Source: Paucihalobacter sp036825875 (GTDB taxonomy: Bacteria; Bacteroidota; Bacteroidia; Flavobacteriales; Flavobacteriaceae). Taken from it: a stretch of 51,669 nucleotides of DNA. Position numbers and translations under genes: made by a program. The notes under the pieces are model-generated. The model made no database searches. It saw nothing but the letters and a program-made list of their open reading frames with translations, and had not been told where the DNA came from. The first letter of the stretch is position 1. Each line of letters opens with the position of its first letter. Where the stretch lies: positions 1 to 51,669 of the forward strand of contig NZ_DAISXK010000017.1 in NCBI RefSeq assembly GCF_036825875.1, given 5' to 3'. Positions 38,730 through 48,273 of this stretch are shown piece after piece.

Positions 38730-39431
38730 ATGATTGAAATAAAAGATCTACACAAGTCCTATAAAATGGGCGCCAACAGCCTTCACGTTTTAAAGGGTAT
38801 TAATTTTAATGTAAAAGAAGGTGAACTTGTTTCAATTATGGGTTCCTCTGGATCAGGCAAATCAACTTTACTAAATATTTTAGGAATGCTAGATGAGGCC
38901 GATGAAGGTTCATATTCACTTGATGGGGTCCCTATTAAAAATTTAAATGAAAAAGTTGCGGCCAAATACCGAAATAAGTTTTTAGGGTTTATTTTTCAGT
39001 CATTTAACCTAATCAATTATAAATCTGCCTTAGATAATGTGGCAATGCCACTTTATTATCAAGGAATGCCAAGAAAAGAGCGCGTTGACCGTGCAAATTA
39101 TTATTTGGAAAAAGTAGGACTGGCTCAATGGTCGCACCATTTGCCAAGTGAACTTTCAGGAGGTCAAAAACAACGTGTTGCCATTGCACGAGCTTTAGCA
39201 AGTGATCCAAAAGTACTATTAGCCGATGAGCCTACGGGTGCTCTAGATTCAAAAACTTCACATGAGGTAATGGATTTAATTCAAGGTATTAACGATGAAG
39301 GTAAAACTATCCTAATTGTAACCCATGAAAATGATATCGCACAAATGACTAAACGCATCGTGAACTTAAAAGATGGTTTGATTATAGACGACACTAAGGT
39401 AGAACAAATTAGAGCGAGTCAATATGTTTGA
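38730..39431 (+). CDS. ABC transporter ATP-binding protein, MacB/LolD type
   Basis: This 233-residue ATPase has Walker A GSSGSGKS (38-45), the signature LSGGQ (142-146) and Walker B VLLADEP (162-168), followed by the TGALDS typical of the MacB/LolD/FtsE group. It powers the two permeases encoded next, which it overlaps by 8 bases. The complex may extrude antibiotics, lipids or peptides; the substrate is unknown. Confidence 0.94.
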   Translation: MIEIKDLHKSYKMGANSLHVLKGINFNVKEGELVSIMGSSGSGKSTLLNILGMLDEADEGSYSLDGVPIKNLNEKVAAKYRNKFLGFIFQSFNLINYKSALDNVAMPLYYQGMPRKERVDRANYYLEKVGLAQWSHHLPSELSGGQKQRVAIARALASDPKVLLADEPTGALDSKTSHEVMDLIQGINDEGKTILIVTHENDIAQMTKRIVNLKDGLIIDDTKVEQIRASQYV

Positions 39432-40668
39432 TATAGAACGTTGGCAAGAAATTTTCGAGTCCCTAAGCAAAAATAAGCTACGTACTTTTTTAACCTGCCT
39501 ATCAGTTGCTTCAGGTATTTTTATTTTAGTTATTTTATTAGGTTTCAGCTCAGGAATTCAAAATGGTGTTAAAGACCAATTTCAGCAAGATGCTACTACC
39601 AAAATGAGCATTAGAACAAGAACTACTACCAAAGGTTATAAAGGATTAAATCCAGGAAGAAATATCCAGCTGAAAATGCAAGACTTTTTGGATGTATCTA
39701 GAAATTATGATGATTACTTAGAATACCGTTCAGGAAATTATTCTATTTGGGGTAGTCTTATAAATTATAAAAATGAATCTGGAAACTTTCGCGTACAAGG
39801 TGTCATGCCAGACTTTCAGTTTATAGCAAATTCCGATATTGCCGAAGGCAGATTTCTTAACGAAGCAGACCTTAACGAATCAAAAAAAGTAATTGTAGTT
39901 GGTAACAAGGTAAAAACTGATTTGTTTAAAGGAAAAAGTCCTATTGGCGAATACGTTTCAATTTATGGAATTCAATTTAAGGTTGTAGGGGTTTATTATG
40001 ATCCAGGTGGAGAGCGCGAAGAAAGTAATGTTTATATACCAGTTACTTCCGCTCAAAAAGCATTTAATGGTGGCGATAGAGTGCGCGATATGACGTTTAC
40101 AGTCCCTATGTCTAATAGTCTTGATGAAGCATTGCTGTTGTCGCAAAATCTTGTTGCAGGCATTGAATCAGACTTAAAACAGAAATACACTATTGCTCCC
40201 GATGATACAGCTGCCATAAGAGTTGATAATACTTTGGAAGAAGCAAAAAAAATATATTCCTTAGTTGATGTTATCAAGGCCGTATTTTGGTTTGTTGGTA
40301 TCGGTACCATCATTGCAGGTGTTGTGGGTGTCGGGAATATCATGATTATTATCGTGAAAGAACGCACCAAAGAAATTGGAATTAGAAAGGCACTCGGTGC
40401 ACAACCAATGTCCATTGTTGGCATGATATTACAAGAATCCATTTTTGTAACCATGTTTTCAGGATTATTAGGTTTGGTTTCTGGGTTGGGGTTGCTTGAG
40501 TTGGTTGGTCCGAGTATTGAAAGTGATTTTATAAAATATCCGCAAGTAGATTTTAATACAGCATTGGTTACGGTTCTAATTTTAGTAATCGCAGGAACCT
40601 TAGCAGGTTTTATCCCTGCCTATAGAGCAGCAAAAATAAAACCTATTATAGCTTTAAGAGACGAATAG
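39424..40668 (+). CDS. MacB-type ABC permease 1
   Basis: The 414-residue protein has the MacB layout: one N-terminal helix (about 18-40), a large periplasmic domain (about 45-285), and three C-terminal helices (about 285-310, 335-360, 375-400), ending in PAYRAAKIKPI.ALRDE. The cytoplasmic coupling segment VKERTKEIGIRKALGAQ (about 313-329) contacts the ATPase. It lacks a fused ATPase, which is separate here. One base separates it from its paralogue. Confidence 0.92.
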   Translation: MFDIERWQEIFESLSKNKLRTFLTCLSVASGIFILVILLGFSSGIQNGVKDQFQQDATTKMSIRTRTTTKGYKGLNPGRNIQLKMQDFLDVSRNYDDYLEYRSGNYSIWGSLINYKNESGNFRVQGVMPDFQFIANSDIAEGRFLNEADLNESKKVIVVGNKVKTDLFKGKSPIGEYVSIYGIQFKVVGVYYDPGGEREESNVYIPVTSAQKAFNGGDRVRDMTFTVPMSNSLDEALLLSQNLVAGIESDLKQKYTIAPDDTAAIRVDNTLEEAKKIYSLVDVIKAVFWFVGIGTIIAGVVGVGNIMIIIVKERTKEIGIRKALGAQPMSIVGMILQESIFVTMFSGLLGLVSGLGLLELVGPSIESDFIKYPQVDFNTALVTVLILVIAGTLAGFIPAYRAAKIKPIIALRDE

Positions 40669-40669
40669 T

Positions 40670-41929
40670 ATGTTTAGCAAAGACCGTTGGAACGAAATAT
40701 TAGAAGCATTAACCGCTAATAAGTTTAGAACTTTTTTAACGGCTTTTGGCGTATTTTGGGGCATTACCATTTTAGTACTATTATTAGCCCTGACAAATGG
40801 ACTTAAAAATGGCGTTACTGCTAGCTTTGATAACTTTGCCACTAACTCCATGTTTATGTGGGTTCAAAGAACATCAATTCCTTATAAAGGCTTACCTAAA
40901 GGCAGACGATTTGATTATAAAGTGGACGACGTACAAGCAATTAAACAAGAATTTCCAGAGTTAAAATATGTGTCTCCAAGAAATTCCTTAGGTGGCTATC
41001 AAGGTGCAAGTAATGTAATTAGAGGTACGAAAACTGGAGCTTTCCAAATTTATGGTGATTATCCAGAGTTTATCAAACAAAAGCCGATGGATATCACCAA
41101 AGGTAGATTCATTAATTACTCTGATATTAACGATAGCAGAAAAGTTTGCGCAATCGGTCCCGATGTAATAGCTGGCCTTTACGACAAAAATGAAGAAATA
41201 ATTGGTTCTTACATAAAAATAAATGGTGTTAATTTTATGGTAATTGGAACTTTTAAAATGACCAACAGCCAAGGTGACAGCGAAGAAGAGGCCAATACTA
41301 TATTTATTCCGTTCACGACATTTGGAAAAGCTTTTAATAGAGGCGATAATGTTGGTTGGATGGCGATTACGGCCCATGATCAAACTAGCATAACCGAAGT
41401 AAAAGAAAAAGTATTTGACTTTTTAAAAGTAAGACATCGCGTGCATCCAGATGACCAGCGTGCCATAGGACATTTTGATTTAGCCGAACAATTTGGTCGT
41501 GTTAATGGCTTGTTTAATATATTAACCGTGGTAGGTTACTTTGTAGGCGCACTTATTTTAATGTCTGGTATTATAGGAATTAGCAATATCATGCTCATTG
41601 TGGTAAAAGAGCGCACTAAAGAAATTGGTGTACGACGCGCGCTTGGTGCTTCACCGTGGAATATAAAATCTCAAATTCTTCAGGAAAGTTTAATACTTAC
41701 TATTTTGTCAGGCATGGTTGGCGTAGCCTTTTCGGCGGGTGTCATCTATTTGATGAATTATATGCTTTCTGTAAATGGTCCAGTTGAAAATTTCGTGAAT
41801 CCAAGCGTAAATATGACAGTAGTATTTACCGCATTGACAATTTTAGTTGTTTCAGGTCTGTTGGCAGGGTTAATTCCAGCAAATAGCGCTACAAAAATGA
41901 AACCAGTAGACGCTCTCCGTATAGAATAA
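40670..41929 (+). CDS. MacB-type ABC permease 2
   Basis: This 419-residue permease is a paralogue of the preceding gene, with the same four-helix pattern and coupling segment VKERTKEIGVRRALGAS. The periplasmic domains are clearly diverged, so the pair could form a heterodimer under the single ATPase, as in some two-permease systems. Confidence 0.92.
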   Translation: MFSKDRWNEILEALTANKFRTFLTAFGVFWGITILVLLLALTNGLKNGVTASFDNFATNSMFMWVQRTSIPYKGLPKGRRFDYKVDDVQAIKQEFPELKYVSPRNSLGGYQGASNVIRGTKTGAFQIYGDYPEFIKQKPMDITKGRFINYSDINDSRKVCAIGPDVIAGLYDKNEEIIGSYIKINGVNFMVIGTFKMTNSQGDSEEEANTIFIPFTTFGKAFNRGDNVGWMAITAHDQTSITEVKEKVFDFLKVRHRVHPDDQRAIGHFDLAEQFGRVNGLFNILTVVGYFVGALILMSGIIGISNIMLIVVKERTKEIGVRRALGASPWNIKSQILQESLILTILSGMVGVAFSAGVIYLMNYMLSVNGPVENFVNPSVNMTVVFTALTILVVSGLLAGLIPANSATKMKPVDALRIE

Positions 41930-41977
41930 ATATCAAATAAAAATAGCTTATAACATCTCAATAATTAATGATCAGTA

Positions 41978-43141
41978 ATGAAAAGAACCACCACAGTAAT
42001 AGTTTTAATAGCAATAGTTTTAGGTTTCTCAGTAGCCTTAATCTATTTATGGAAGAAAAACCAAGAGGATCCAATCACCTATACTACAGCCAAAGCATTG
42101 GAGCAAACAATTGTAGTTAAAACTATGGCAACAGGAAGTATTGTTCCAAAGGAAGAAGTTTTGATTAAGCCAAACATTTCTGGCGTAGTTGAAGAAATTT
42201 ACATCGAAGCAGGAGAATTTGTTAAATCAGGTGATTTAATTGCTAAAATTCGAGTAATTCCTAATGTTTCAACTCTGACTACTGCCAAAAATAATATTGC
42301 TTCAAACCAAACGTCTGTAGAAACAGCGCAAATAAATTTTAAAAACCAAGAAGCTATTTACAACCGTCAAAAGGCATTATTTGAAAAGGGCGTAATTTCT
42401 GCAAACGATTTTGATGGCATTAACAATAGTTATTTGCAAGCAAAACAAAATGTTGAGCAGTCTAAAATATCACTTAACGCTGCAAGACAAAATTACGATA
42501 TTATTAAAACTGGAACTACCGCAGGGTTAGGAAATAGTGCTCAAACACTTGTTAGAGCTACCGTTTCAGGAATGGTTTTAGATGTACCAATTAAAGAAGG
42601 TAATCAAGTAATTGAAGCCAATAACTTTAATGAGGGAACATCAATCGCCTCGATTGCCGATATCAAAAAAATGATTTTTGAAGGAAAAATTGACGAAAGC
42701 GAAGTTGGAAAGATTAAGGAAGGTTTACCGCTAGAAATTACAGTTGGAGCTATTGATAATAAAAGTTTTGATGCTGTTTTAGATTATATCGCACCAAAAG
42801 GAGTAGAAGAAAATGGCGCTATTCAATTTGAAATTAAAGGTACCTTAGCCGCTATAGAAACGACGTTTATAAGAGCGGGATTAAGTGCTAATGCTTCAAT
42901 CATTTTAGACAAAGCTGAAAATGTTCTAGCAATAAAAGAAGCTTTAGTTCAGTACGATCCACAAACCAAACAACCGTTTGTAGAAGTAGCAACTGGAGAC
43001 CAGAAATTTGAGAGACGTGACGTGAAATTGGGTATTAGTGACGGTATTCATGTTCAAATTTTAGAGGGTATTACCACAAACGATGACATTAAGGTTTGGA
43101 ACCAACTTCAAGGTGTTCCAGAATACGCTCGTAGAAATTAA
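41978..43141 (+). CDS. Periplasmic adaptor (HlyD/MacA-like) 1
   Basis: The 387-residue protein has an N-terminal helix (about 6-25), a biotinyl/lipoyl-like half (KPNISGVVEEIYIEAGEFVKSGDLIAKI, about 62-89), an alpha-helical hairpin of about 80 residues (100-175) and beta-barrel and membrane-proximal domains. Adaptors link the inner-membrane permease to TolC. The gene is followed by a 51-base gap and then TolC. Confidence 0.9.
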   Translation: MKRTTTVIVLIAIVLGFSVALIYLWKKNQEDPITYTTAKALEQTIVVKTMATGSIVPKEEVLIKPNISGVVEEIYIEAGEFVKSGDLIAKIRVIPNVSTLTTAKNNIASNQTSVETAQINFKNQEAIYNRQKALFEKGVISANDFDGINNSYLQAKQNVEQSKISLNAARQNYDIIKTGTTAGLGNSAQTLVRATVSGMVLDVPIKEGNQVIEANNFNEGTSIASIADIKKMIFEGKIDESEVGKIKEGLPLEITVGAIDNKSFDAVLDYIAPKGVEENGAIQFEIKGTLAAIETTFIRAGLSANASIILDKAENVLAIKEALVQYDPQTKQPFVEVATGDQKFERRDVKLGISDGIHVQILEGITTNDDIKVWNQLQGVPEYARRN

Positions 43142-43192
43142 TTTAACTTTTTTGTAACAATTTTAATTATCACTAGTCTTATAAATCAGATT

Positions 43193-44635
43193 ATGAAACA
43201 CACCACCGTTATATTATTTATCCTAACTATTTTTTCCGTGCAATCACAAGGAAAAAAATGGACACTAAAAGAATGCGTTGAATATGCGTTGGAGAGAAAT
43301 ATTTCTATCAAGCAAAGTGAACTGGATTTAAAGGCTATTGATGCTGATAAACTCGCTGCTTTAGGTAATTTTTTGCCAACATTTAATGCAGGAGCCAATC
43401 TAGCTGAAAATACCGGTTTAAGTTTTAATCCAACTACAAACCAACCAGAAACCATTACGTTCTTATCTGCAACAGGAAATATTAATGTAGGTTATACCAT
43501 TTTTGATGGTTTGAGAAATATTAGACAAGCGCAGCGCGCAGAAATTGCACAGTTGGCGAGCCAATACAGGTTGTCTAAAATGGTAGATGACATCTCTTTA
43601 TTAGTTGCGAACAGTTATTTGCAGGTTATTTTATTTAAGGCCAATTTAGAAGTTTTGGAAAGCCAGAATGAAGTTACCAAACAACAAATTAAGCAAACGC
43701 AAGAATTAGTGGATGGTGGTGTTTTGCCACAAGGTGATTTATTAGACATTTTAGCAACTGATGCTAATGAGGTTCAGGATATTGTTACAGCTCGAAACAA
43801 TATACAAATATCTTTAATTAGCTTGGCGCAACTGCTTTTAATTAAAGACTTTGAAAATTTTGATATTGAAGATGAAGGATATGATATTGTAAATGTAGAT
43901 ATCGCAAATAAAAGTGTTGATGATATAATTGACTCAGCAAAAGAAAACCGAAGCGAAATAAAAATAGAAGAACAAAATGTACAATTAGCCTTGAAAGATT
44001 TGCAGTTAACAAAAGCTGCTTATTTACCGAGGTTAACAGCTTTTTTCGGTTATAATACCAGATATACTAATGCAACGTCTTTTAGTCAAGTAGTCGACCC
44101 AGATAACCCTACAGAAACTAGACAAATCGGTGTTGTCGAAGCTACTGGACAGGCTGTAGTAAGTCAATTCCCAAATTTAAATACTATAGAAGTCGCTCCA
44201 GAATCATTCTGGGATCAGCTATATCTTAATGATGGTATTGCTTATGGATTAAGTCTTAACATTCCAATACTCAATGGTTTTTCAACACGTTCAAACGTCC
44301 TGCGCTCGAAGGTGAATTTAGAACGTGCAAAATATCAATTAGAGCAGGCTGAATTAGATTTGGTGTCCAATATCTATCAAGCATTTGTGGATGCAGAAGG
44401 TTCGCTAAAAGCTTATGATGCTGCATTAAAGGCTTTAGAAGCGCAAGAGTTAGCTTTTGAATATGCAAAAGAAAGATTTGATGTTGGTATTATAAATGCC
44501 TTAGATTTCAGCCAATCAAAAATAAGGTATGATAATGCAATCATAAACAGCAATCGTGCTAAGTATGATTATATATTCAAATTAAAAGTATTGGAATTAT
44601 ATTTTGGTATTCCTGCTACAGAATTAAAATTTTAA
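43193..44635 (+). CDS. TolC-family outer-membrane efflux protein
   Basis: The 480-residue protein has a signal peptide (about 1-19) and two outer-membrane-factor repeats rich in helical hairpins, each opening with the LKECVEYAL/LNIPILNGFSTRSNV type segments seen in the family. It forms the exit channel of the system. An insert in the barrel region (about residues 290-335) carries several acidic residues. It is followed, after two bases, by a second adaptor. Confidence 0.92.
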   Translation: MKHTTVILFILTIFSVQSQGKKWTLKECVEYALERNISIKQSELDLKAIDADKLAALGNFLPTFNAGANLAENTGLSFNPTTNQPETITFLSATGNINVGYTIFDGLRNIRQAQRAEIAQLASQYRLSKMVDDISLLVANSYLQVILFKANLEVLESQNEVTKQQIKQTQELVDGGVLPQGDLLDILATDANEVQDIVTARNNIQISLISLAQLLLIKDFENFDIEDEGYDIVNVDIANKSVDDIIDSAKENRSEIKIEEQNVQLALKDLQLTKAAYLPRLTAFFGYNTRYTNATSFSQVVDPDNPTETRQIGVVEATGQAVVSQFPNLNTIEVAPESFWDQLYLNDGIAYGLSLNIPILNGFSTRSNVLRSKVNLERAKYQLEQAELDLVSNIYQAFVDAEGSLKAYDAALKALEAQELAFEYAKERFDVGIINALDFSQSKIRYDNAIINSNRAKYDYIFKLKVLELYFGIPATELKF

Positions 44636-44637
44636 AG

Positions 44638-45918
44638 ATGAATAAAAAAGTTAAAATAATTATTGGTGTTGTCGTTCTGCTGGTGGTTGTTTTAGTGGCT
44701 GGCAAATCTCAAGGCTGGTTTGGTAAAAAAGACGACGCTAAAACAGTTGAAGTTAAAATCATAGCGCCCATCAATATTTTTGAAAAGGTATCGGCTACGG
44801 GAAAAATACAGCCTTCAACTGAAGTGAAAATTTCAAGTGAAGTATCTGGTGAAATCATAGAATTGCCTTTTAAAGAAGGACAAAAAGTAAACAAAGGCGA
44901 TTTACTAGTAAAAGTAAATCCCGACTTAATCCAAGCCGCATTAAATAGATCTCAGGCTGGTTACCTGAATGTCCAAGCTAATTTAAGCCAGGCCGAAGCC
45001 ACTTTAAAAGAAGCTACCGCCAATTACGAGCGAAATAAAAGTTTGTTTGAACGTGGTGTCATTTCTAAGGCTGACTGGGATAGGTCTATCGCTAATTACG
45101 AAGGTGCTGTGGCTGCAAAAAATTCGGTGTATTACAGTGTTCAAAGTGCTGCCGCTACTGTTAATGAAGCTAGAGATAACTTAGCAAGAACGACTATTTA
45201 TGCACCAATTGACGGCACTATTTCTTTGTTAAGTGTAGAGTTAGGCGAGCGTGTAGTAGGAACGCAGCAAATGGCAGGAACTGAAATTTTGAGGGTTGCC
45301 AACCTCAATATAATGGAAGTTTTAATGGATGTGAATGAAAATGATATTGTAAAAGTACAAGTTGGAGATACTTCTATTGTAGAAGTCGATGCGTATCCGA
45401 AACGGGAATTCAGTGGTATTGTTACCGAAATCGCAAACTCAGCTCAAGGAACTTTGGCGGCTGATCAGGTTACTAATTTCAAGGTAAAGGTCAGAATTCT
45501 TGAATCATCATATCAAGATTTACTTAATGACAAGCCAGATGGCTATTCGCCTTTTAGACCCGGAATGACCGCAACTGTAGATATAATAACAGAAAAAAGA
45601 TTTAATATTCTTGCAGTTCCAATTAGTGCAGTTGTAATCAAAACCGATACCTCAGAAGTTAAAAAGTCTGTAGCCGAAAAATACAAGCAGGTTAAAATTA
45701 TAGGTGATGAAGAAAAGTTTGAATGTGTTTTCGTGAAAGAAAATGGAGAAGCGAAACTTAGAGTTGTAACGACAGGTATTCAGGATAATGCCAATATCGA
45801 AATAGTTTCAGGCCTAAATGAAAATGAAGAGGTAATAATAGGCCCTTACAATCTGGTGTCAAAAACATTGGAACCTGGTGATAAAGTATCTGTTAAAAAA
45901 GATACATCAAAACAGTAA
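44638..45918 (+). CDS. Periplasmic adaptor (HlyD/MacA-like) 2
   Basis: This 426-residue adaptor has an N-terminal helix (5-21) and a lipoyl half-domain around EVKISSEVSGEIIELPFKEG (about 62-81). A helical hairpin with SLFERGVISKADWD (about 135-148), a second half-domain and a beta-barrel follow. It is a paralogue of the gene two upstream, but longer. Two adaptors with one TolC suggest a hetero-oligomeric adaptor ring or one for each permease. Three bases separate it from tsaB. Confidence 0.9.
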   Translation: MNKKVKIIIGVVVLLVVVLVAGKSQGWFGKKDDAKTVEVKIIAPINIFEKVSATGKIQPSTEVKISSEVSGEIIELPFKEGQKVNKGDLLVKVNPDLIQAALNRSQAGYLNVQANLSQAEATLKEATANYERNKSLFERGVISKADWDRSIANYEGAVAAKNSVYYSVQSAAATVNEARDNLARTTIYAPIDGTISLLSVELGERVVGTQQMAGTEILRVANLNIMEVLMDVNENDIVKVQVGDTSIVEVDAYPKREFSGIVTEIANSAQGTLAADQVTNFKVKVRILESSYQDLLNDKPDGYSPFRPGMTATVDIITEKRFNILAVPISAVVIKTDTSEVKKSVAEKYKQVKIIGDEEKFECVFVKENGEAKLRVVTTGIQDNANIEIVSGLNENEEVIIGPYNLVSKTLEPGDKVSVKKDTSKQ

Positions 45919-45921
45919 AAA

Positions 45922-46593
45922 TTGTCATATATACTTTCAATAGAAACGTCAACAACTAATTGCTCGGTAGCTTTATCGAAAGAAGGTGACACTATTGCTT
46001 TAAAAGAAGACAACAGCCATAATTATTCTCATGCAGAGCTATTACATCAATTTATCGAGGAAGTATTAGCCGAAGCCGAAGTTTCAATAAATCGACTCTC
46101 AGCCATTGCCGTAAGTAAAGGTCCTGGTTCTTATACAGGATTGAGAATTGGCGTTTCTGCTGCTAAAGGACTATGTTTTTCACTCGACATCCCATTAATT
46201 GCTATTTCAACTTTAGAGAGTTTGGCCAATCAAGTAACTGTAGAAAATGGATGTATTGTTGCAATGCTTGACGCACGAAGAATGGAAGCTTACACGGCTG
46301 TTTACAATTTCAGACATGAACTTGTTAGAGAAATTAAAGCAGAAATTCTCTCTGTCAATAGTTTTGAAGACATTTTAAAGCATCAAAAAGTGGTGTTCAT
46401 TGGTAATGCCGTTAATAAGTTTTCATCGCTGATAGAAAGTGCTAAAGCAACATTTGTTTATCATAAGCTACCATCAGCAAACGATATGAGTTCACTGGCA
46501 TTTCAACAATTAAAAATAGGCAAAACCGAAGATGTTGCCTATTTTGAACCTTTTTATTTAAAAAATTTCATCGCTTTAAAATCTAAACGTTAA
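45922..46593 (+). CDS. tsaB: tRNA threonylcarbamoyladenosine biosynthesis protein TsaB
   Basis: TsaB (223 residues) pairs with TsaD in making the t6A modification of ANN-decoding tRNAs. The N-terminal ASKHA ATPase-like motif ILSIETSTTNCSVAL and the conserved AVSKGPGSYTGLRIGVSAAKGL (about 63-84) are present. The start codon is TTG, three bases after the adaptor stop; no ATG is nearby. It is probably carried along on the efflux transcript. Its stop codon overlaps that of the convergent mscS-like gene. Confidence 0.94.
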   Translation: MSYILSIETSTTNCSVALSKEGDTIALKEDNSHNYSHAELLHQFIEEVLAEAEVSINRLSAIAVSKGPGSYTGLRIGVSAAKGLCFSLDIPLIAISTLESLANQVTVENGCIVAMLDARRMEAYTAVYNFRHELVREIKAEILSVNSFEDILKHQKVVFIGNAVNKFSSLIESAKATFVYHKLPSANDMSSLAFQQLKIGKTEDVAYFEPFYLKNFIALKSKR

Positions 46594-47402
46594 TCCTTGT
46601 TCTGTATAAGCACTCTGTGCGGATAAGGTATTTCAATCCCTGCTTGATCTAAGGCTATTTTTGCAGCTTCCATAATCTCAAAATAAACTACCCAATAATC
46701 TTCAGCTTTACACCACGGTCGTACTGCAAAATTTACCGAACTTTCGGCTAGGGCTAAAACATTTACACTAGGTTGAGGTTCTTGTAATACTTTTGGATGT
46801 GTACTAATAACATTCAGTAAGACTTCTTTTGTCTGCTTAATGTCAGAATCGTAGTGAACACCAAATACCAAGTCAACACGTCGAGTTCCGTTTACAGTAT
46901 AATTCACGATATTGCCGTTGGATAACGACCCATTTGGGAGAATTATTTCTTTATTAGAAAGACCAGTTAACCTTGTTGTAAAAATTTCAATTTCTTTAAC
47001 TACACCCATTTCTCCTTGGGCTTCTATCAGGTCGCCAATTTTAAATGGTTTAAATATCATTATCAAAGCACCACCAGCAAAATTAGCTAATGAACCTTGC
47101 AAGGCAAGACCAATTGCTAAACCCGCGGCAGCTAAAATAGCAGCAAACGAGGTAGTTTCAATGCCAATAATACTTAGAACAACTAGAAATAATAATATCT
47201 TGAGAGTCCATTTTAACAAGTTTCTCAAGAATTTTTTTAAACTTTCATCATACGATGCTTTTTCCATTAAACGTCCTACGCTTTTCAGAATTAATTTTAT
47301 AAACCATGACCCTACAATGAAAATTATAACAGCGCCAATTAGTTTCGGGCCAAATTCAAGTATTAGTTCATAGCCTTTTTCAGTCCATTTTTCCATTTCC
47401 AT
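46590..47402 (-). CDS. MscS-family mechanosensitive ion channel
   Basis: The 270-residue protein has three membrane helices (about 20-45, 65-85, 90-115), the MscS pore helix AAAGLAIGLALQGSLANFAGG (about 91-111) and the cytoplasmic beta and alpha/beta domains (120-270). It opens under membrane tension and protects against osmotic downshift. Length is close to that of E. coli MscS. The gene reads towards tsaB and their ends overlap by 4 bases, with no terminator hairpin between. Confidence 0.93.
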   Translation of the reverse strand: MEMEKWTEKGYELILEFGPKLIGAVIIFIVGSWFIKLILKSVGRLMEKASYDESLKKFLRNLLKWTLKILLFLVVLSIIGIETTSFAAILAAAGLAIGLALQGSLANFAGGALIMIFKPFKIGDLIEAQGEMGVVKEIEIFTTRLTGLSNKEIILPNGSLSNGNIVNYTVNGTRRVDLVFGVHYDSDIKQTKEVLLNVISTHPKVLQEPQPSVNVLALAESSVNFAVRPWCKAEDYWVVYFEIMEAAKIALDQAGIEIPYPHRVLIQNKD

Positions 47403-47420
47403 TTATTTGAATTTATGTTA

Positions 47421-47457
47421 AAAAAATAACGCTGTTAATTTAAATTAACAGCGTTAT
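47421..47457 (-). terminator. Perfect inverted repeat, probable terminator of the secreted-unknown gene
   Basis: A perfect palindrome of 32 bases (47426-47457) is followed on the minus strand by six T (47426-47421). It lies between the stop of the minus-strand unknown gene and the start of the mscS-like gene, and would end transcription of the former. Confidence 0.75.
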
Positions 47458-47481
47458 AAATATTTTTAGATATATGCAATT

Positions 47482-48174
47482 TTACAAACTTCCTATAAAA
47501 TTTACAAGTTTTATAATATCTTCTTCATTTTTAGTTTTTATTTTATTTTTCTTAATAAAAGTTGAAATTTCTTTTTCGTTATTCGGAAAAACACTCGGAA
47601 TATCTTTTGTTCGAGAAGGCAAATACAAAATACTATCGTCTTTTAATTTTATGTAATAAGTATCATCCTCTCTTCTAAATTTAGCTGGTTTGTCTTGGTC
47701 ATAAGATGAGGTTGCTGGAATTTTATCATAATATTTAATGCGCTCTTCTTTGAGAAGTTGTACATTATTTTCATCAGAAACAATTACTAAAAAACCTTTT
47801 TTTGATACACCTCTGTCGGTGGTGTAAGCAAAACTTTTATAAATTTTATTCTCATTGAGAAAAATCACTTCATAATCATTATTGGCAATGTCCAAAGCTA
47901 TTGGGGTTTGACCAGCTCCCAGTAATATCTCCATTTCGCTTATAAAAGCATTGTATCTTCCACTGTAAATTTTATCTTCAAAATTTTTAATTTTTACACT
48001 TTGGTAGCTTTCTTCTATATAAGGAGAACCCATTGCTCCAGATATTGCCCTGCTTACGTTTTTTGGAGCAAAACCAACCTCTGAGGCAAGGTCTACATTG
48101 ATACCTTGAGAAAATATAAAATGCGGAAGCACTGAAAAAATGAGGATGAAAGTTTTTAAAGGAAATTTTGACAT
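47482..48174 (-). CDS. Secreted protein of unknown function
   Basis: This 230-residue protein starts with a signal peptide (about 1-22, ending IFSQ). The mature part is mixed alpha/beta, rich in Lys, Glu and Asp, with no catalytic motif, Cys pair or membrane helix that I recognise. Short markers include GAMGSPYIEE (about 46-55) and LLGAGQTPIALDIAN (about 85-99). It lies between the Nfu gene (99-base gap) and the mscS-like gene, with its own terminator. It is probably a Flavobacteriaceae family of unknown role, perhaps periplasmic. Confidence 0.7.
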   Translation of the reverse strand: MSKFPLKTFILIFSVLPHFIFSQGINVDLASEVGFAPKNVSRAISGAMGSPYIEESYQSVKIKNFEDKIYSGRYNAFISEMEILLGAGQTPIALDIANNDYEVIFLNENKIYKSFAYTTDRGVSKKGFLVIVSDENNVQLLKEERIKYYDKIPATSSYDQDKPAKFRREDDTYYIKLKDDSILYLPSRTKDIPSVFPNNEKEISTFIKKNKIKTKNEEDIIKLVNFIGSL

Positions 48175-48273
48175 AAATTTTTTGTTTTAGTTTTTATTTA
48201 ATAATGCATTAACCCACCAAATATGAGTTTTTTTTTATAAATGAAAAATTATAACATGTTAATTAAGATAATT

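Noticed and set aside
40053..40454. Minus-strand frame of 133 codons within the first permease gene
   Set aside because: It is antisense to a clear MacB-type coding region and has a random-looking composition.
46912..47373. Open frame of 153 codons on the plus strand
   Set aside because: It is fully antisense to the mscS-like gene, whose motifs are clear, and its product has no recognisable pattern.
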